Shown piece by piece: positions 47,867 to 58,315 of a stretch of DNA of 64,000 nucleotides (the stretch's first letter is position 1; each line of letters opens with the position of its first letter). Source of the stretch: Paucilactobacillus suebicus DSM 5007 = KCTC 3549 (GTDB taxonomy: Bacteria; Bacillota; Bacilli; Lactobacillales; Lactobacillaceae); assembly GCF_001434475.1 (NCBI RefSeq), contig NZ_AZGF01000001.1, positions 1 through 64,000 of the forward strand, given 5' to 3'. Position numbers and translations under genes: made by a program. Below the pieces are notes generated by a model that worked only from the letters and a program-made list of their open reading frames with translations, was not told the DNA's origin and did not search any database.

Positions 47867-48718
47867 CTATGAATCGAGTTCAGCAACCGTAACGATATTA
47901 ATGTCGTTAAAGCTGGTGGCCGGTGTAATGTAAATCTTCTTTGCTAGTCCATAATCATCTTCACTGACTTTTGCAACTTTACCAACATACAAGCCTTTTG
48001 GAGTAACTCCACCCATTCCGCTTGTAATAACCTTATCGCCCTTCTTCAGACTAACCTTAGAAGTAACGTCACCCATTGTTAGCAATCCGGTAGACTTTTG
48101 ATAGCCGGAAATAATACCGTTAACTGTCTTACCCGATTTATTTGTTATTTGAATGGCAAACCTGTTTGAAGCCTCATTGCTGTCACTAAGCAATTCCACT
48201 TTACTGTTTGTTTTGTTAACCTCTGAAATTCTACCAATTAAACCTGAGCCAGACATGACAGCCATATTTTTGCTAACTCCCGAAGTTTCACCTTTATCGA
48301 TAATAAGTTGGTTTTGCCAAGATGAAGGCGTCCTAGTCATTACAGCAGCTGTGACAGTACTATAGTCTGTTAGTGAATGATTTAATTTTAGTTCTTTTTT
48401 AAGTTGTTTGTTTTCGGTAGTCAACGTTTGGTTTCTAACCTTAACCTGCGCTAACCCCGTCACCTGTTGTTTTAGTTGACGATTTTCTTGATAGGTATTT
48501 GTTAACTCAGAAATTGAATTAAAACCTGACTGCAACCCATTTGCAGGTAAGGCAACAATTGTGCTTGCAAAGCCAACTATGTCGTTACCAAATTGTTGAA
48601 TCAAAGGTGGCGTTGCCCGCTTATTTCTCAAAACAACTGACCCACCCATTAAGCCAAAGCACACAACCAGAATAACGACAATTATTACTAGTCTCTGATT
48701 TGAAAAAAACTTACGCAT
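47867..48718 (-). CDS. mreC: Rod shape-determining protein MreC
   Basis: A 283-residue MreC. One N-terminal membrane helix (about residues 9-28), a coiled coil (about 65-110) and the external beta-barrel domain (for example VMTRTPSSWQNQLIIDKG and VITSGMGGVTPKGLYVG) are all visible. It scaffolds the elongasome outside the membrane. The ATG at 48718 follows TTGGAGG. A large hairpin lies between mreB and this gene. Confidence 0.96.
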   Translation of the reverse strand: MRKFFSNQRLVIIVVILVVCFGLMGGSVVLRNKRATPPLIQQFGNDIVGFASTIVALPANGLQSGFNSISELTNTYQENRQLKQQVTGLAQVKVRNQTLTTENKQLKKELKLNHSLTDYSTVTAAVMTRTPSSWQNQLIIDKGETSGVSKNMAVMSGSGLIGRISEVNKTNSKVELLSDSNEASNRFAIQITNKSGKTVNGIISGYQKSTGLLTMGDVTSKVSLKKGDKVITSGMGGVTPKGLYVGKVAKVSEDDYGLAKKIYITPATSFNDINIVTVAELDS

Positions 48719-48752
48719 TTTTATCCTCCAATGAAGTTACGGATTAATATTA

Positions 48753-48792
48753 ACGGGGTTGGACAAAACATTAGTTTTGTGACCAACCCCGT
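48753..48792. other. Long hairpin between mreB and mreC
   Basis: ACGGGGTTGG pairs with CCAACCCCGT, and ACAAAAC pairs with GTTTTGT, around a 4-base loop, with a 2-base bulge. That is 17 bp in all. No T-tract follows on the minus strand, so it is not a normal intrinsic terminator. It could be a transcript-processing or stability element between mreB and mreCD, or a weak terminator. Confidence 0.8.
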
Positions 48793-48843
48793 CCCTAAAT
48801 ACCTTTATATCGCACGTTTAACACGTACAACTTATAGGCTATT

Positions 48844-49848
48844 TTACTTTTTCTTCATTACATCAATGCTCTTTAATGATTCTCCAGTTCCAATTGCGAC
48901 ACAGTCTAATGGCTCTGAAGCAATAAATACGGGAACCTTAGTTTCATTAGCAATGACTTCTGGTAAATGTTTCAATAATGCGCCACCGCCAGTAAGGACG
49001 ATGCCGTGATCAATTACATCAGCAGCAATTTCAGGAGAAGTTTCTTCTAATGTTTCTTTAATTGCTGTAATGATTTCGGATACTACATCCTGAAGTGCCG
49101 TAGCAACATCGGTAGCTGAAACTTCAACAGTTTGTGGTAATCCAGTCACTAAATCGCGACCCCGAATCTCAGTACTGCCCATTTCACCAGCTGATTCAAC
49201 AGAAGCAGAACCTTCATCCCACTTAAGCTTTTCAGCAGTTCTTTCACCAATCATCAAGTTCATGTGTTGGCGAACATATGAAATAATAGCCTCATCCATC
49301 TTGTCACCAGCCATTCTGATTGAACGGCTTGAAACAATTCCACCAAGTGAAATTGTGGCAACATCGGTTGTTCCACCACCAATATCAACAACCATGCTAC
49401 CTGTTGGATCCATAACGGGTAATCCAGCACCGATAGCAGCAGCAAATGGTTCTTCAATTACATATGCATCGCGTGCGCCTGCTACACGAGTTGCATCAAT
49501 CACAGCACGTTTTTCAACTTCGGTAACACCGCTTGGCACACACACCATTACATATGGTTTACCATTGTTTTTACCAAGTGCTTTTTCAATGTAATACTTC
49601 ATCATTGCGACAGTTGTATCATAGTCAGCAATGACACCATCTTTCATCGGTCTAATTGCAACGATACTTGATGGTGTACGACCAATCATTTCACGCGCAG
49701 CCTCGCCGACGGAGATTACCTCTCCAGTTTTAGTATTTTTAGCAACAACTGACGGTTCGCGTAAAACAATTCCCTTACCATCAATGTACACAATCGTATT
49801 GGCAGTTCCTAAATCGATGCCAATGTTTTTTGTTCCGATTCCAAGCAC
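48844..49848 (-). CDS. mreB: Rod shape-determining protein MreB
   Basis: An actin-like ATPase that organises cell-wall elongation. It has the phosphate-1 motif [14 protein letters not shown], the phosphate-2 motif [12 protein letters not shown] and the adenosine motif [12 protein letters not shown] choose GTG at 49848 (334 residues, the usual MreB length): an AAGGGAAG site lies 7-8 bases upstream. The two ATGs at 49866 and 49869 have no ribosome site and would add seven residues. Promoter at 49903-49931. Confidence 0.96.
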   Translation of the reverse strand: MLGIGTKNIGIDLGTANTIVYIDGKGIVLREPSVVAKNTKTGEVISVGEAAREMIGRTPSSIVAIRPMKDGVIADYDTTVAMMKYYIEKALGKNNGKPYVMVCVPSGVTEVEKRAVIDATRVAGARDAYVIEEPFAAAIGAGLPVMDPTGSMVVDIGGGTTDVATISLGGIVSSRSIRMAGDKMDEAIISYVRQHMNLMIGERTAEKLKWDEGSASVESAGEMGSTEIRGRDLVTGLPQTVEVSATDVATALQDVVSEIITAIKETLEETSPEIAADVIDHGIVLTGGGALLKHLPEVIANETKVPVFIASEPLDCVAIGTGESLKSIDVMKKK

Positions 49849-49902
49849 GTTGTTTCTTCCCTTCATCATTTCAATCTGTTATATTCTTGCAATAATATCA
49901 GT

Positions 49903-49931
49903 ATTATACCATAGTGAACTAGATCAGTCAT
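49903..49931 (-). promoter_or_regulatory. mreB promoter
   Basis: A perfect TATAAT (49903-49908) preceded by TGG, with ATGACT 17 bp upstream. Confidence 0.65.
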
Positions 49932-50024
49932 AGATCTTTCTTACACAAGATACCGCATTTTGGCAAATTTCAAAATGAATGGTTGAGAACTTAACGAATT
50001 ATTTACCATTTCAACTCATAAATC

Positions 50025-50654
50025 CTACAACATTTTCGATTCTTTCATGCTTAAATAATCCTTATCTCCAACGACAAAGCTGTCTAGAACCTCAATGCCC
50101 AGTAATTCACCACATTCAACCAATCGTTTCGTAAATTCGATATCATTTTCAGACGGTTTAGTCATACCACTGGGATGGTTATGAGCAATAATTATGGATT
50201 CTGCATGAGCCTCAATTGCTTCAGCGAAGATTTCTCTTGGGTGGACTGGACAAGTTGTTAAAGTTCCACGAAACACAACTTGTTGTCTCACAATCATGTG
50301 ACGCACGTTTAAGCAAAACAAACACAAATTTTCTTGGTAATCATCTTGAAATTCATCAACCAAAATTTGACCAAGTTGGCTACTTGAATATATGTGCCCT
50401 AATATCGGTCTAGAAGCCTTACATACTCGTCGCCCAATCTCGATGCCTAGCATCAACTGCTGTAATTCTGTTGGCCATTTTTCTGCCACAGCTAAACGTT
50501 CTTGAGTATTTGCTGTTTTAAACTCTCCAAGATCAGCAAATGAATTCCAAAAGCAATCACTGAGTTTTTCCTCTTCACCAGGATATGCCGCCTTAAAAAA
50601 TTTCTTAACTACAAGTTGATCACTCATTGATTTAAAATTTATGGTTTCATTCAT
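50025..50654 (-). CDS. radC: RadC-family JAMM-domain protein
   Basis: A 209-residue RadC/YsxA protein. The JAMM metalloprotease-like site is intact (AHNHPSG with the distal Asp in ENDIEF, about residues 154-170). The N-terminal helix-hairpin-helix region usual for RadC is hard to recognise here and appears degenerate. Despite the name, a repair function is not established. The ATG at 50654 follows GGGAGG; it lies 45 bp after folC and beside mreB, the standard context. Confidence 0.9.
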   Translation of the reverse strand: MNETINFKSMSDQLVVKKFFKAAYPGEEEKLSDCFWNSFADLGEFKTANTQERLAVAEKWPTELQQLMLGIEIGRRVCKASRPILGHIYSSSQLGQILVDEFQDDYQENLCLFCLNVRHMIVRQQVVFRGTLTTCPVHPREIFAEAIEAHAESIIIAHNHPSGMTKPSENDIEFTKRLVECGELLGIEVLDSFVVGDKDYLSMKESKML

Positions 50655-50699
50655 TTAATATTCCTCCCGTATATAAGTTAATATACGAAAAGTTATTTA

Positions 50700-52016
50700 C
50701 TAATCCTTGAAAAAATGACGAACATCCGAAATAAAATACAGTGATCCTGTAATAATTAAAATGTCATCCGCGGACAAATTATTGGTTAATTTTACTAACC
50801 CCTCTTGCCATGATGATGCAGTTTGAATTGGATTTTTCGGATGCTGTTTTGCAATTAATTCCTCAATATTGGCACTTGGACGTTTAGCCTTAGGGCCTGC
50901 AAATGACGTTACCACCAAGTGTACATTACTGATACCAGCTAATTCAGCAATCATGGCGTGTGTCTGTTTATCTGCTAAAATTGCCACCAATAAATACACA
51001 TCACGATCACCAAAATCTCTCACAATTGTCGTTTTCATTGACTGCATTGCCGGTAGATTATGGGCCCCATCTAAAATAATTGTTGGCTCATCGTTAATTA
51101 ATTCCATTCTACCCGGCCATGTGGTTTGTTTAAGCCCCTCATTTATAGATTTAACACTTAATTGCCAACCCATTTGATCCATAAATTGGACAAATGCAGC
51201 AATCGCCACACCGGCATTATTAACCTGAAATTCTCCAAATAAATTGATACTAAATATTTGCTGATGAATTTGATCATCGCTATATCTAATTTTCATGGAC
51301 ATCTCTTTGCTCGGTGCACGAGTAATTTCATATCCGTTTTTTGGCTCTATTAAAGGGACTTTTTGCTTGCTTGCCGTATGCCTAATCACCGTTAAGGCTT
51401 CATCAGGAAGATTGCCAATAATTATTGGGGCGCCACTTTTAATAATACCAGCCTTTTGGAATGCTATTTTACTCAGTGTGTCACCTAAAATATTCATGTG
51501 ATCGTATCCAACAGTGGTTATCACCGAAATAACTGGCTGAATAATATTAGTTGAATCGTACAGTCCGCCTATTCCAACCTCCACAACAACTACATCAGGT
51601 TTAACATCCGCAAAGTACATAAACATAATAGCTGTCACAATTTCAAATTCAGTTGGTCCACCTTCAGGCAAAGTTTCATCCAACTGATCAACAATTTCTT
51701 TGACACGATTAGTGTAGTTAACCAAATCATCGTCATCAATTGGCTGATTGTCCAAACTAATTCGTTCGTTAAATCTAGTAATAAACGGTGACGTAAACGT
51801 GCCAACGCTGTACCCGTGCGCCATTAATATGGACCGTAAGAATGCGACGGTTGATCCCTTGCCATTCGTTCCAGTCACGTGAATCATTGTGAGTTTGTTT
51901 TGTGGGTTTCCCAACATTTCCATCAACTTGCGCATTCTTTTTAGAGTTGGAATTTTTTTAAATTGAGTTCTACCATGAATAAAATTCAATGCCTGCTCAT
52001 AAGTATCGATCGCCAT
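50700..52016 (-). CDS. folC: Folylpolyglutamate synthase / dihydrofolate synthase
   Basis: A 438-residue Mur-ligase-like FolC. It has the P-loop HVTGTNGKGST (about residue 47), the omega-loop region TSPFITRFNERI, GGLYDSTN and the C-terminal domain with ILDGAHN. It adds glutamates to folates and possibly glutamate to dihydropteroate. No other folate genes are nearby. ATG at 52016 after AAAGGAG; it follows valS with a terminator between. Confidence 0.96.
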   Translation of the reverse strand: MAIDTYEQALNFIHGRTQFKKIPTLKRMRKLMEMLGNPQNKLTMIHVTGTNGKGSTVAFLRSILMAHGYSVGTFTSPFITRFNERISLDNQPIDDDDLVNYTNRVKEIVDQLDETLPEGGPTEFEIVTAIMFMYFADVKPDVVVVEVGIGGLYDSTNIIQPVISVITTVGYDHMNILGDTLSKIAFQKAGIIKSGAPIIIGNLPDEALTVIRHTASKQKVPLIEPKNGYEITRAPSKEMSMKIRYSDDQIHQQIFSINLFGEFQVNNAGVAIAAFVQFMDQMGWQLSVKSINEGLKQTTWPGRMELINDEPTIILDGAHNLPAMQSMKTTIVRDFGDRDVYLLVAILADKQTHAMIAELAGISNVHLVVTSFAGPKAKRPSANIEELIAKQHPKNPIQTASSWQEGLVKLTNNLSADDILIITGSLYFISDVRHFFKD

Positions 52017-52104
52017 TGTTAAGCTACTCCTTTAATTAAACTAGTGCCTACAAACGTTAATAATACTCTTAAAACACGATTTTTTTACAAGTTTTGATAA
52101 TATT

Positions 52105-52138
52105 CAAAAGGAGCTGAGTATCTTGGGTACCCAGCCCC
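52105..52138 (-). terminator. Terminator after valS
   Basis: GGGGCTGGGTA pairs (with one G-U) with TACTCAGCTCC and is followed by TTTT on the minus strand. Confidence 0.75.
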
Positions 52139-52163
52139 TAATTTAAAAATTACAAAAATCTGA

Positions 52164-54821
52164 TTATGCTTTATTAATTGATGCAAGTCGATCCTTTGCT
52201 GCACTTAGCTTCTGGTTCCATTCAGTTTGTTTATCACGTTCTGCATTGACAACACTTTCTGGAGCGTTAGCTACAAAATGTTCATTACCAAGCTTCTTAG
52301 CAGAACGATCAACTTCCTTGTTAAGCTTTTCAATTTCCTTATTTAAACGATTTTTTTCTTCGTCTAAATCAACCAATTCGGCCATTGGAATATAGACCTC
52401 TGCGCCAGTAATAATTCCCGTTAAAGCTAACTTAGGAGCAACCACATCGGTGCCAATGGTCAATTCTTCTGGGTGACAGAAACGATCGATATACTCGCGA
52501 TTATCACTAAACACTTTTCCAAGATTTTCATTGTCCACCTTGATTTGAATATCAACAGGAGTTGACATTGGTGCGCCAGCTTCATTCCGAATATTACGAA
52601 CAGCCTTGATTAACTCAATCAAATGTTCCATTTGTTCAGAAGCAGATTCATCAACAAAATCGTCATGAACAACCGGATAATCAGCGGTGACTAATGAGTC
52701 ACCTTCATGAGGCATAGTTAACCAAAGTTTCTCAGTCACAAAAGGCATAATTGGGTGCATCAAACGAAGTGTTTGATCCAAAACGTAAGCCAAAATATTT
52801 TGCGTATCTGCCTTCGCTTGTGCATCCCCACTATTTAATTTTTCCTTTGACATTTCAATGTACCAGTCACAGAAATCATTCCAGATAAAGTTATGCAGAG
52901 CTCGACCGGCCTCACCAAATTCAAAGCTTTCAAAGAGTCGTGTAACTTCCGAAACTGTGTGATTCAACTGATTCAAGATATATCTATCTGCCAAATCCCA
53001 CTTACTCTTATCAGGAAGAACTGGTTTTTCCATGTCACCGAGATTCATAATTACATATCTGCTGGCATTCCAAATCTTGTTAATAAAATTCCAGGCTGAA
53101 TCCATCTTAGTGTAACTGAATCGAACATCTTGCCCTGGAGTTGACCCAGTAGCCAGGAACCAACGCAGTGCATCAGCACCATACTTCTGAATCACATCCA
53201 TCGGATCAATTCCGTTACCTAATGATTTACTCATTTTACGACCCTGCTCATCACGAATTAAACCGTGAATTAAAACATTCTTAAATGGCCGACGACCAGT
53301 GAATTCCGTACTCTGGAACATCATTCTGGCAACCCAGAAGAAAATAATATCATATCCGGTAACAAGTGTATCTGTTGGGAAGTAGCGCTTGAAATCTGGG
53401 CTTTCAGTATCTGGCCAGCCCATTGTTGAAAATGGCCAAAGTGCACTTGAGAACCATGTATCTAGTACATCTTTATCCTGTTCCCAGTTTTCAATATCTT
53501 TTGGTGCTTCCATTCCAACGTATGTTTCACCTGTCTGTTTGTTATACCAAGCTGGAATTTGATGTCCCCACCATAACTGACGTGATATAACCCAATCATG
53601 AATATTTTCCATCCAAGAAGTAAAGGTGTTTTCAAAACGAGGTGGCACAAAGTCAACACGATCATCAGTATCTTGATTGTTTAGTGAGGCCTCAGCTAAT
53701 GGCTTCATCTTGACGAACCATTGGGTTGAAAGGCGAGCTTCAACCTGAACACCAGTCCGTTCTGAGTGACCGACTGAATGGACGATTGGTTCAACACGCA
53801 ACATGTATCCCTGTTCTTCCAAATCGTGAACAATTGCTTTACGAGCTTCAAAACGGTCCATGCCTTCATACTTACCGGCATTTTCGTTCATGCTGGCATC
53901 TTCATTCATGGTATTGATTCGCTTCAAGTTATGGCGATTACCAACTTTAAAGTCATTGGGGTCATGGGCTGGCGTAATCTTAACCATCCCTGTTCCAAAG
54001 TCAGGAGTAACATACTCATCAGCGATAATCTCCGCTTCACGATTAACAAGTGGTACTAAAACTTTTTTGCCCACTAACTCCTTGTATCGCTCATCACTTG
54101 GATGTACTGCAACCGCCACATCACCAAACATAGTTTCTGGACGTGTAGTGGCAATTTCAATATAGTCTTTACCGTTAAATGTAGTGCCATCTGTGAATGG
54201 GTACTTAACATGATAGAAGGCCCCTTCGTCATCCTGGTGAATCACTTCGATGTCTGAAAGTGCAGTTCTTGCCTGTGGATCCCAGTTAATAATGTATTCA
54301 CCACGGTAAATCAAGCCTTTATTATATAGGTCAACAAAAACCTTACGAACTGCTTTATTAAGGCCCTTATCAAGGGTGAAGCGTTCGCGATCGTAATCAA
54401 GTGACAGCCCTAGTTTGGCCCATTGTTGATGAATGATATCTGCGTATTCATCTTTCCAATCCCAAACTTGTTGGACAAATTTTTTACGGCCTAAATCGTA
54501 ACGAGAAACGCCCTGATCACGAAGACGTGCCTCAACCTTTGCTTGAGTTGCAATACCAGCATGATCCATTCCTGGTAGCCACAAAGTATCAAAACCTTGC
54601 ATTCTCTTTTGACGAATAATCATATCTTGAAGAGTTGTATCCCAAGCATGCCCCAAATGAAGCTTCCCGGTGACATTCGGTGGCGGAATAACAATTGAAT
54701 ATTTATGTGCTTTTTTATCGCCGTTAGGCTTGAATAATCCTTGATCCAACCATTTCTGGTAGCGGCCTGATTCGACCGCTTGAGGATCATACTTAGTTGA
54801 CATGTCTGTTTCTTTAGCCAT
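52164..54821 (-). CDS. valS: Valyl-tRNA synthetase
   Basis: An 885-residue class I synthetase. It has the HIGH-type motif (LHLGHAWD, about residue 56), the KMSKS motif ([10 protein letters not shown], about 527), the CP1 editing domain between them, the anticodon-binding region and a C-terminal coiled coil (about 815-880) that contacts the tRNA. It is controlled by the Val T-box. The ATG at 54821 follows AAGGAGAG. Confidence 0.98.
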   Translation of the reverse strand: MAKETDMSTKYDPQAVESGRYQKWLDQGLFKPNGDKKAHKYSIVIPPPNVTGKLHLGHAWDTTLQDMIIRQKRMQGFDTLWLPGMDHAGIATQAKVEARLRDQGVSRYDLGRKKFVQQVWDWKDEYADIIHQQWAKLGLSLDYDRERFTLDKGLNKAVRKVFVDLYNKGLIYRGEYIINWDPQARTALSDIEVIHQDDEGAFYHVKYPFTDGTTFNGKDYIEIATTRPETMFGDVAVAVHPSDERYKELVGKKVLVPLVNREAEIIADEYVTPDFGTGMVKITPAHDPNDFKVGNRHNLKRINTMNEDASMNENAGKYEGMDRFEARKAIVHDLEEQGYMLRVEPIVHSVGHSERTGVQVEARLSTQWFVKMKPLAEASLNNQDTDDRVDFVPPRFENTFTSWMENIHDWVISRQLWWGHQIPAWYNKQTGETYVGMEAPKDIENWEQDKDVLDTWFSSALWPFSTMGWPDTESPDFKRYFPTDTLVTGYDIIFFWVARMMFQSTEFTGRRPFKNVLIHGLIRDEQGRKMSKSLGNGIDPMDVIQKYGADALRWFLATGSTPGQDVRFSYTKMDSAWNFINKIWNASRYVIMNLGDMEKPVLPDKSKWDLADRYILNQLNHTVSEVTRLFESFEFGEAGRALHNFIWNDFCDWYIEMSKEKLNSGDAQAKADTQNILAYVLDQTLRLMHPIMPFVTEKLWLTMPHEGDSLVTADYPVVHDDFVDESASEQMEHLIELIKAVRNIRNEAGAPMSTPVDIQIKVDNENLGKVFSDNREYIDRFCHPEELTIGTDVVAPKLALTGIITGAEVYIPMAELVDLDEEKNRLNKEIEKLNKEVDRSAKKLGNEHFVANAPESVVNAERDKQTEWNQKLSAAKDRLASINKA

Positions 54822-54859
54822 GGAACCACTCTCCTTAAAATTTTATGTGTTTGCATCAA

Positions 54860-55092
54860 CAAAAAAAAGAAACCCACCCTATAAAAAATAGGACGAGTTT
54901 CTCGCGGTACCACCTAAATTGGGTTTTATCCCCACTTAAATCATGTTAACGGAATTTATCCGGGATACCTTACTCGGTTCAGATATCCAGCTCACAAGCT
55001 ACCTTCCACGTCAACAAGCCGAAAGTTTCTCACCTAACAACTTTCTCTCTTAACACATGTTGACCCGTACTCTCTTGTTCGATGCTTATTGA
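54860..55092 (-). promoter_or_regulatory. T-box leader of valS (Val, specifier GUA)
   Basis: On the minus strand, Stem I has the AGTA element, the AGAGAG/GGTGAGAAAC distal loop pair, and specifier segment GGAAG-GUA-G beside the stem ACAAG/CTTGT; GUA is at 55000-55002. T-box GGTGGTACCGCGAG lies at 54901-54914. The terminator (54861-54901) has AAAC..CCTAT/ATAGG..GTTT arms and a nine-T run. The variable base T fits A73 of tRNA-Val. Confidence 0.94.
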
Positions 55093-55097
55093 CGTAT

Positions 55098-55126
55098 ATG
55101 ATAGTCAATAATTTAAAGTGCGTCAA
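55098..55126 (-). promoter_or_regulatory. valS promoter
   Basis: TTGACG (55121-55126) and TATCAT (55098-55103), 17-bp spacer. The -35 lies 4 bp after the tpx stop codon. Confidence 0.6.
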
Positions 55127-55130
55127 GCAC

Positions 55131-55625
55131 TTAAATTAGTTTTTTTAGTGCGTTAATTGCAGCCAAGTAATTTGGCTCGTCAGTCTGTTCTTCCACAATC
55201 TGACGATAAATAATTTTACCAGCACCATCAACAATAAAGATTGAACGTGCTAAAACACCCTCGTTGGGAACAAGGAGCTTCATCTCATAGCCGAAGGATT
55301 CCTCGCTATCAGACATCATCTCCATTTGTTGTACATCCTCAGCAGCACACCATGCAGCCTGTTGCTTTGTCGTATTTGTTGAAACGGTGATAAATTTTAC
55401 ATCTGGGTATTGATCCATTGTCTTATTAAACTTTTTAGTTTGAATACTGCAAACTCTAGTATTAATATCTGGAACAACGCTAATCAATAATATCTTACCT
55501 AACAAGTCTCTAGTTTTAACTTTTTGACCCTCAGCATTAAAGACCTTAAAGTGTGGCAGTTCCTCACCAACTTCTGGTGGATTACCAACCAATGTTTCAA
55601 CTTGACCCCGGCGTGTTATTTCCAC
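55131..55625 (-). CDS. tpx: Thiol peroxidase Tpx (2-Cys)
   Basis: A 164-residue lipid/organic hydroperoxide peroxidase. The peroxidatic cysteine is Cys59 in VPDINTRVC and the resolving cysteine Cys93 in the AAWC helix, the Tpx arrangement. It is reduced by thioredoxin. The start chosen is GTG at 55625, nine bases after AAGGAG, which gives the family N-terminus and length; the open frame to 55658 lacks a site. Confidence 0.92.
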   Translation of the reverse strand: MEITRRGQVETLVGNPPEVGEELPHFKVFNAEGQKVKTRDLLGKILLISVVPDINTRVCSIQTKKFNKTMDQYPDVKFITVSTNTTKQQAAWCAAEDVQQMEMMSDSEESFGYEMKLLVPNEGVLARSIFIVDGAGKIIYRQIVEEQTDEPNYLAAINALKKLI

Positions 55626-55724
55626 AATCACGCACTCCTTCCTAACTCGTTTACCCAAATTATCATGGGATTGTACTAAAATTACAACACTTTTTCTGTG
55701 TTTGCAAGCTTGTTACTCACAATC

Positions 55725-56942
55725 CTAAAGTAATTCGGCAAATGCGTCAGCTTCTTCATTCAAAAATTCCTGACCAGCATGGACATCAGTGATTTTGACA
55801 CCATCCAAAGCCTTTTGCATTAATCCCTCAACATCTAAACGTGATTCATACAATCGGGTACGTTCAAGATTAGGTTTTGTCTTTGGACTTGGTGGTGCAA
55901 AAATAGTACAGCAATCTTCAAACGGAAGAATAGACAGATCATAAGTATCTATATCTTCAGCAATTTTGATAATCTCTGTCTTATCAAGAGAAACAACAGG
56001 CCGTAGGATTGGCAACGTAGTGACGTCATTGATCGCCAACATGCTTTCCATCGTTTGCGATGCAACTTGACCCAGTGATTCTCCGTTAAAAATTGCCAGT
56101 CCATGTCGTTTGAGTGCCAAAGCAGCAGTTAAACGTAACATCATTCGACGTTGAACAGTCATTAAATAGCCTTCTGGGACCTTTTCTTTAACCGTTTCTT
56201 GAATTTCAGTAAATGGAACCTGCAAAAATTTGATTGTTCCACTATAACGGGCCAACTTACCTGTCAATTCTTCAGCCTTCGCTAAAGCTTGTTCGCTAGT
56301 ATAAGGTGGACTGAAAAAATGGACCATTTCCATTGACACTCCACGCTTCATCCCCAAATATCCGGCAACTGGTGAATCAATGCCACCAGAAAGCATCAGC
56401 ATTCCCTTGCCACCTGTTCCAACTGGGAGTCCGCCAGCACCATCAATTGTTTCACTTGATAAGAAAATACCATTGGCTCGAATTTCAACTCGAATAATCA
56501 AATCGGGATGATGAACATCCACAGTTAGTTCGGGAAAAGTATCTAAAATAACTCCACCCAAACGGGTATTCATTTCATTTGTATCCATTTCAAAATTGTG
56601 GTCCGAGCGACGGGTATTAATTTTAAATGTTTTACTGCCAGCCAGTTGCTCTTTCACCATTTGCTTAGCAGTTTCGGCAGTCGCTTCAAACGTTCTCTCT
56701 ACCTGAACTGATGGCGAAAAGTTTTGAATGCCAAATACTAACTTTAGTCGTGCAACCACGTCGTCACTGTCAGCTCCGTTTAAGCTAACATGCAAGCGAT
56801 CCCGGTTAGCATGAACTTTGACCTCTGGCAAATCATGTAACACTTTACGAACATTAGATCCTAAGCGATCAATAAACGATTTACGGTTCTTACCCTTGGT
56901 TGATAATTCGCCATATCGAACCATGATTTCACTATATTGCAT
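55725..56942 (-). CDS. thiI: tRNA 4-thiouridine synthetase ThiI
   Basis: A 405-residue ThiI with N-terminal ferredoxin-like and THUMP domains (about 1-165) and a PP-loop ATPase ([14 protein letters not shown], about 181). It lacks the rhodanese domain found in E. coli, as is usual for Gram-positive ThiI, which accepts sulfur directly from a partner desulfurase. That partner is encoded 14 bp upstream. It makes s4U8 in tRNA. Confidence 0.96.
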   Translation of the reverse strand: MQYSEIMVRYGELSTKGKNRKSFIDRLGSNVRKVLHDLPEVKVHANRDRLHVSLNGADSDDVVARLKLVFGIQNFSPSVQVERTFEATAETAKQMVKEQLAGSKTFKINTRRSDHNFEMDTNEMNTRLGGVILDTFPELTVDVHHPDLIIRVEIRANGIFLSSETIDGAGGLPVGTGGKGMLMLSGGIDSPVAGYLGMKRGVSMEMVHFFSPPYTSEQALAKAEELTGKLARYSGTIKFLQVPFTEIQETVKEKVPEGYLMTVQRRMMLRLTAALALKRHGLAIFNGESLGQVASQTMESMLAINDVTTLPILRPVVSLDKTEIIKIAEDIDTYDLSILPFEDCCTIFAPPSPKTKPNLERTRLYESRLDVEGLMQKALDGVKITDVHAGQEFLNEEADAFAELL

Positions 56943-56956
56943 TATTGGCCTCCTTC

Positions 56957-58105
56957 CTAGTTCATAATTTTCTTAAATTCTGAATATAATTCATCAAATA
57001 CTTGATTAAACTTTTCAGCCTCGGCAAGTGTATTCTGATCTCCCAAACTAATTCTAACTGCGCTGGTTGAGATTGATTCTGGAATATTCATTGCTGTTAA
57101 TGTACTGGAAGCCAAGTGTTTTTTTGAAGAACAAGCGCTAGTGGTTGAGATATAAATACCATGCTGTTCAAACGCATGAACGATTGTCTCACCTCGTACA
57201 CCATTAATTGCAAAACAGAGAATATGTGGTGCAAATATATCTGCATCCTTCGAAAAAATGGTAATATTATCAAATTTTTCAACGTGATGTAAGATGGTTT
57301 GTTTAATTTTTAATTCTGTTTTAATGCTTTCTGATTCGCCATCAAGTAATAATCGCAGTGCTTTTGCCATTGCAGCAATCGCTGGAAGATTCTCAGTGCC
57401 ACTACGTAAATTACGTTCCTGACCACCGCCAGACATCAAAGGTGATATTTTCTTGCCTTGGCGTTTGTAAATAAATCCAATGCCCCGAGGAGCATGAAAC
57501 TTATGACCAGAAAATGTTACGAAATCAACTCGATCATTGAGAATTAAAGACTGAATCCCCTTGCCAATCCCTTGGACAGCATCAATATGAAAATGAACCT
57601 TAGGATAATCTTTCAGTACTTCAGCAACCTCTTTCAACGGTTGAATGGTACCAATTTCATTATTAACCGCCATCACAGAAACGAGAACCGTGTCAGAACG
57701 AATGGCATTTTTCAAATCTTCAACCGAAATTCTTCCGTTTTCATCAACTGGTAAATAAGTAATATCAAAGCCTAATGCCTTCAATTGCTCCATTGAGTTA
57801 TGAATTGCAGGGTGTTCTACGGCGGTTGTGATTAAATGCTTACCAAACGCCTGCTTTTCAATTGCAGTTCCCTTAACAACCCAATTGTCTCCCTCTGTAC
57901 CACCACTAGTAAACAAAATTTCACTTGGTAATACACCCAGAAGTTTAGCAATTTGAGCCCTCGACTGTTCCAATAAGTTCCAAGCAGACTCTCCAAAATT
58001 ATGCAAACTCGATGGGTTTCCCCACACCTTTTCACTTACAGTTTGGTACGTGGAAAGGACCTCTGGTCGAGCTTGTGTTGTTGCACTATTATCAAAATAA
58101 ATCAT
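56957..58105 (-). CDS. iscS: Cysteine desulfurase (ThiI partner, NifS/IscS family)
   Basis: A 382-residue PLP enzyme. The PLP lysine is Lys202 in [10 protein letters not shown], and the sulfur-carrying cysteine is Cys325 in [10 protein letters not shown]; the N-terminal IYFDNSATT is typical. Its place directly before thiI matches the NifZ-ThiI pair of Bacillus, dedicated to tRNA thiolation, rather than Fe-S assembly. The ATG at 58105 follows AGAGGG. A structured leader of about 110 nt precedes it. Confidence 0.95.
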   Translation of the reverse strand: MIYFDNSATTQARPEVLSTYQTVSEKVWGNPSSLHNFGESAWNLLEQSRAQIAKLLGVLPSEILFTSGGTEGDNWVVKGTAIEKQAFGKHLITTAVEHPAIHNSMEQLKALGFDITYLPVDENGRISVEDLKNAIRSDTVLVSVMAVNNEIGTIQPLKEVAEVLKDYPKVHFHIDAVQGIGKGIQSLILNDRVDFVTFSGHKFHAPRGIGFIYKRQGKKISPLMSGGGQERNLRSGTENLPAIAAMAKALRLLLDGESESIKTELKIKQTILHHVEKFDNITIFSKDADIFAPHILCFAINGVRGETIVHAFEQHGIYISTTSACSSKKHLASSTLTAMNIPESISTSAVRISLGDQNTLAEAEKFNQVFDELYSEFKKIMN

Positions 58106-58215
58106 AATTATCCCTCTTTACGTGAGCACATTAATTACAAATGGGTAACGCCTGTGCAAGATATGCTCCCAGCGGGGATAGACCACCGTTCGCTGATTCG
58201 ACTCAATTCAAACAG
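58106..58215 (-). promoter_or_regulatory. Structured leader of iscS-thiI (no recognised RNA family)
   Basis: On the minus strand the transcript from about 58215 has an outer stem GCCTGT/ACAGGC enclosing CAGCG/CGCTG. The loop of the inner stem contains TATCCC (58175-58180), fully complementary to GGGATA (58109-58114) in the iscS ribosome-binding region. I match it to no riboswitch, T-box or ribosomal leader I know. A translational switch is a hypothesis. Confidence 0.5.
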
Positions 58216-58220
58216 GCACT

Positions 58221-58229
58221 ATTATACCA
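58221..58229 (-). promoter_or_regulatory. iscS-thiI extended -10 promoter
   Basis: TGGTATAAT, a perfect -10 with TGG extension on the minus strand; the -35 is weak. It sits just inside the rpsD terminator boundary. Confidence 0.65.
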
Positions 58230-58262
58230 GACACATCAAGCGGTGAACAGTTTTTAAAACCA

Positions 58263-58297
58263 CAAAAAAAGCATTGGCAGTAATTTGCCAATGCTTT
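58263..58297 (-). terminator. Terminator after rpsD
   Basis: AGCATTGGCA and TGCCAATGCT form a perfect 10-bp stem, followed by eight T on the minus strand. Confidence 0.92.
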
Positions 58298-58315
58298 TGG
58301 AAATTCGTTTCAATA

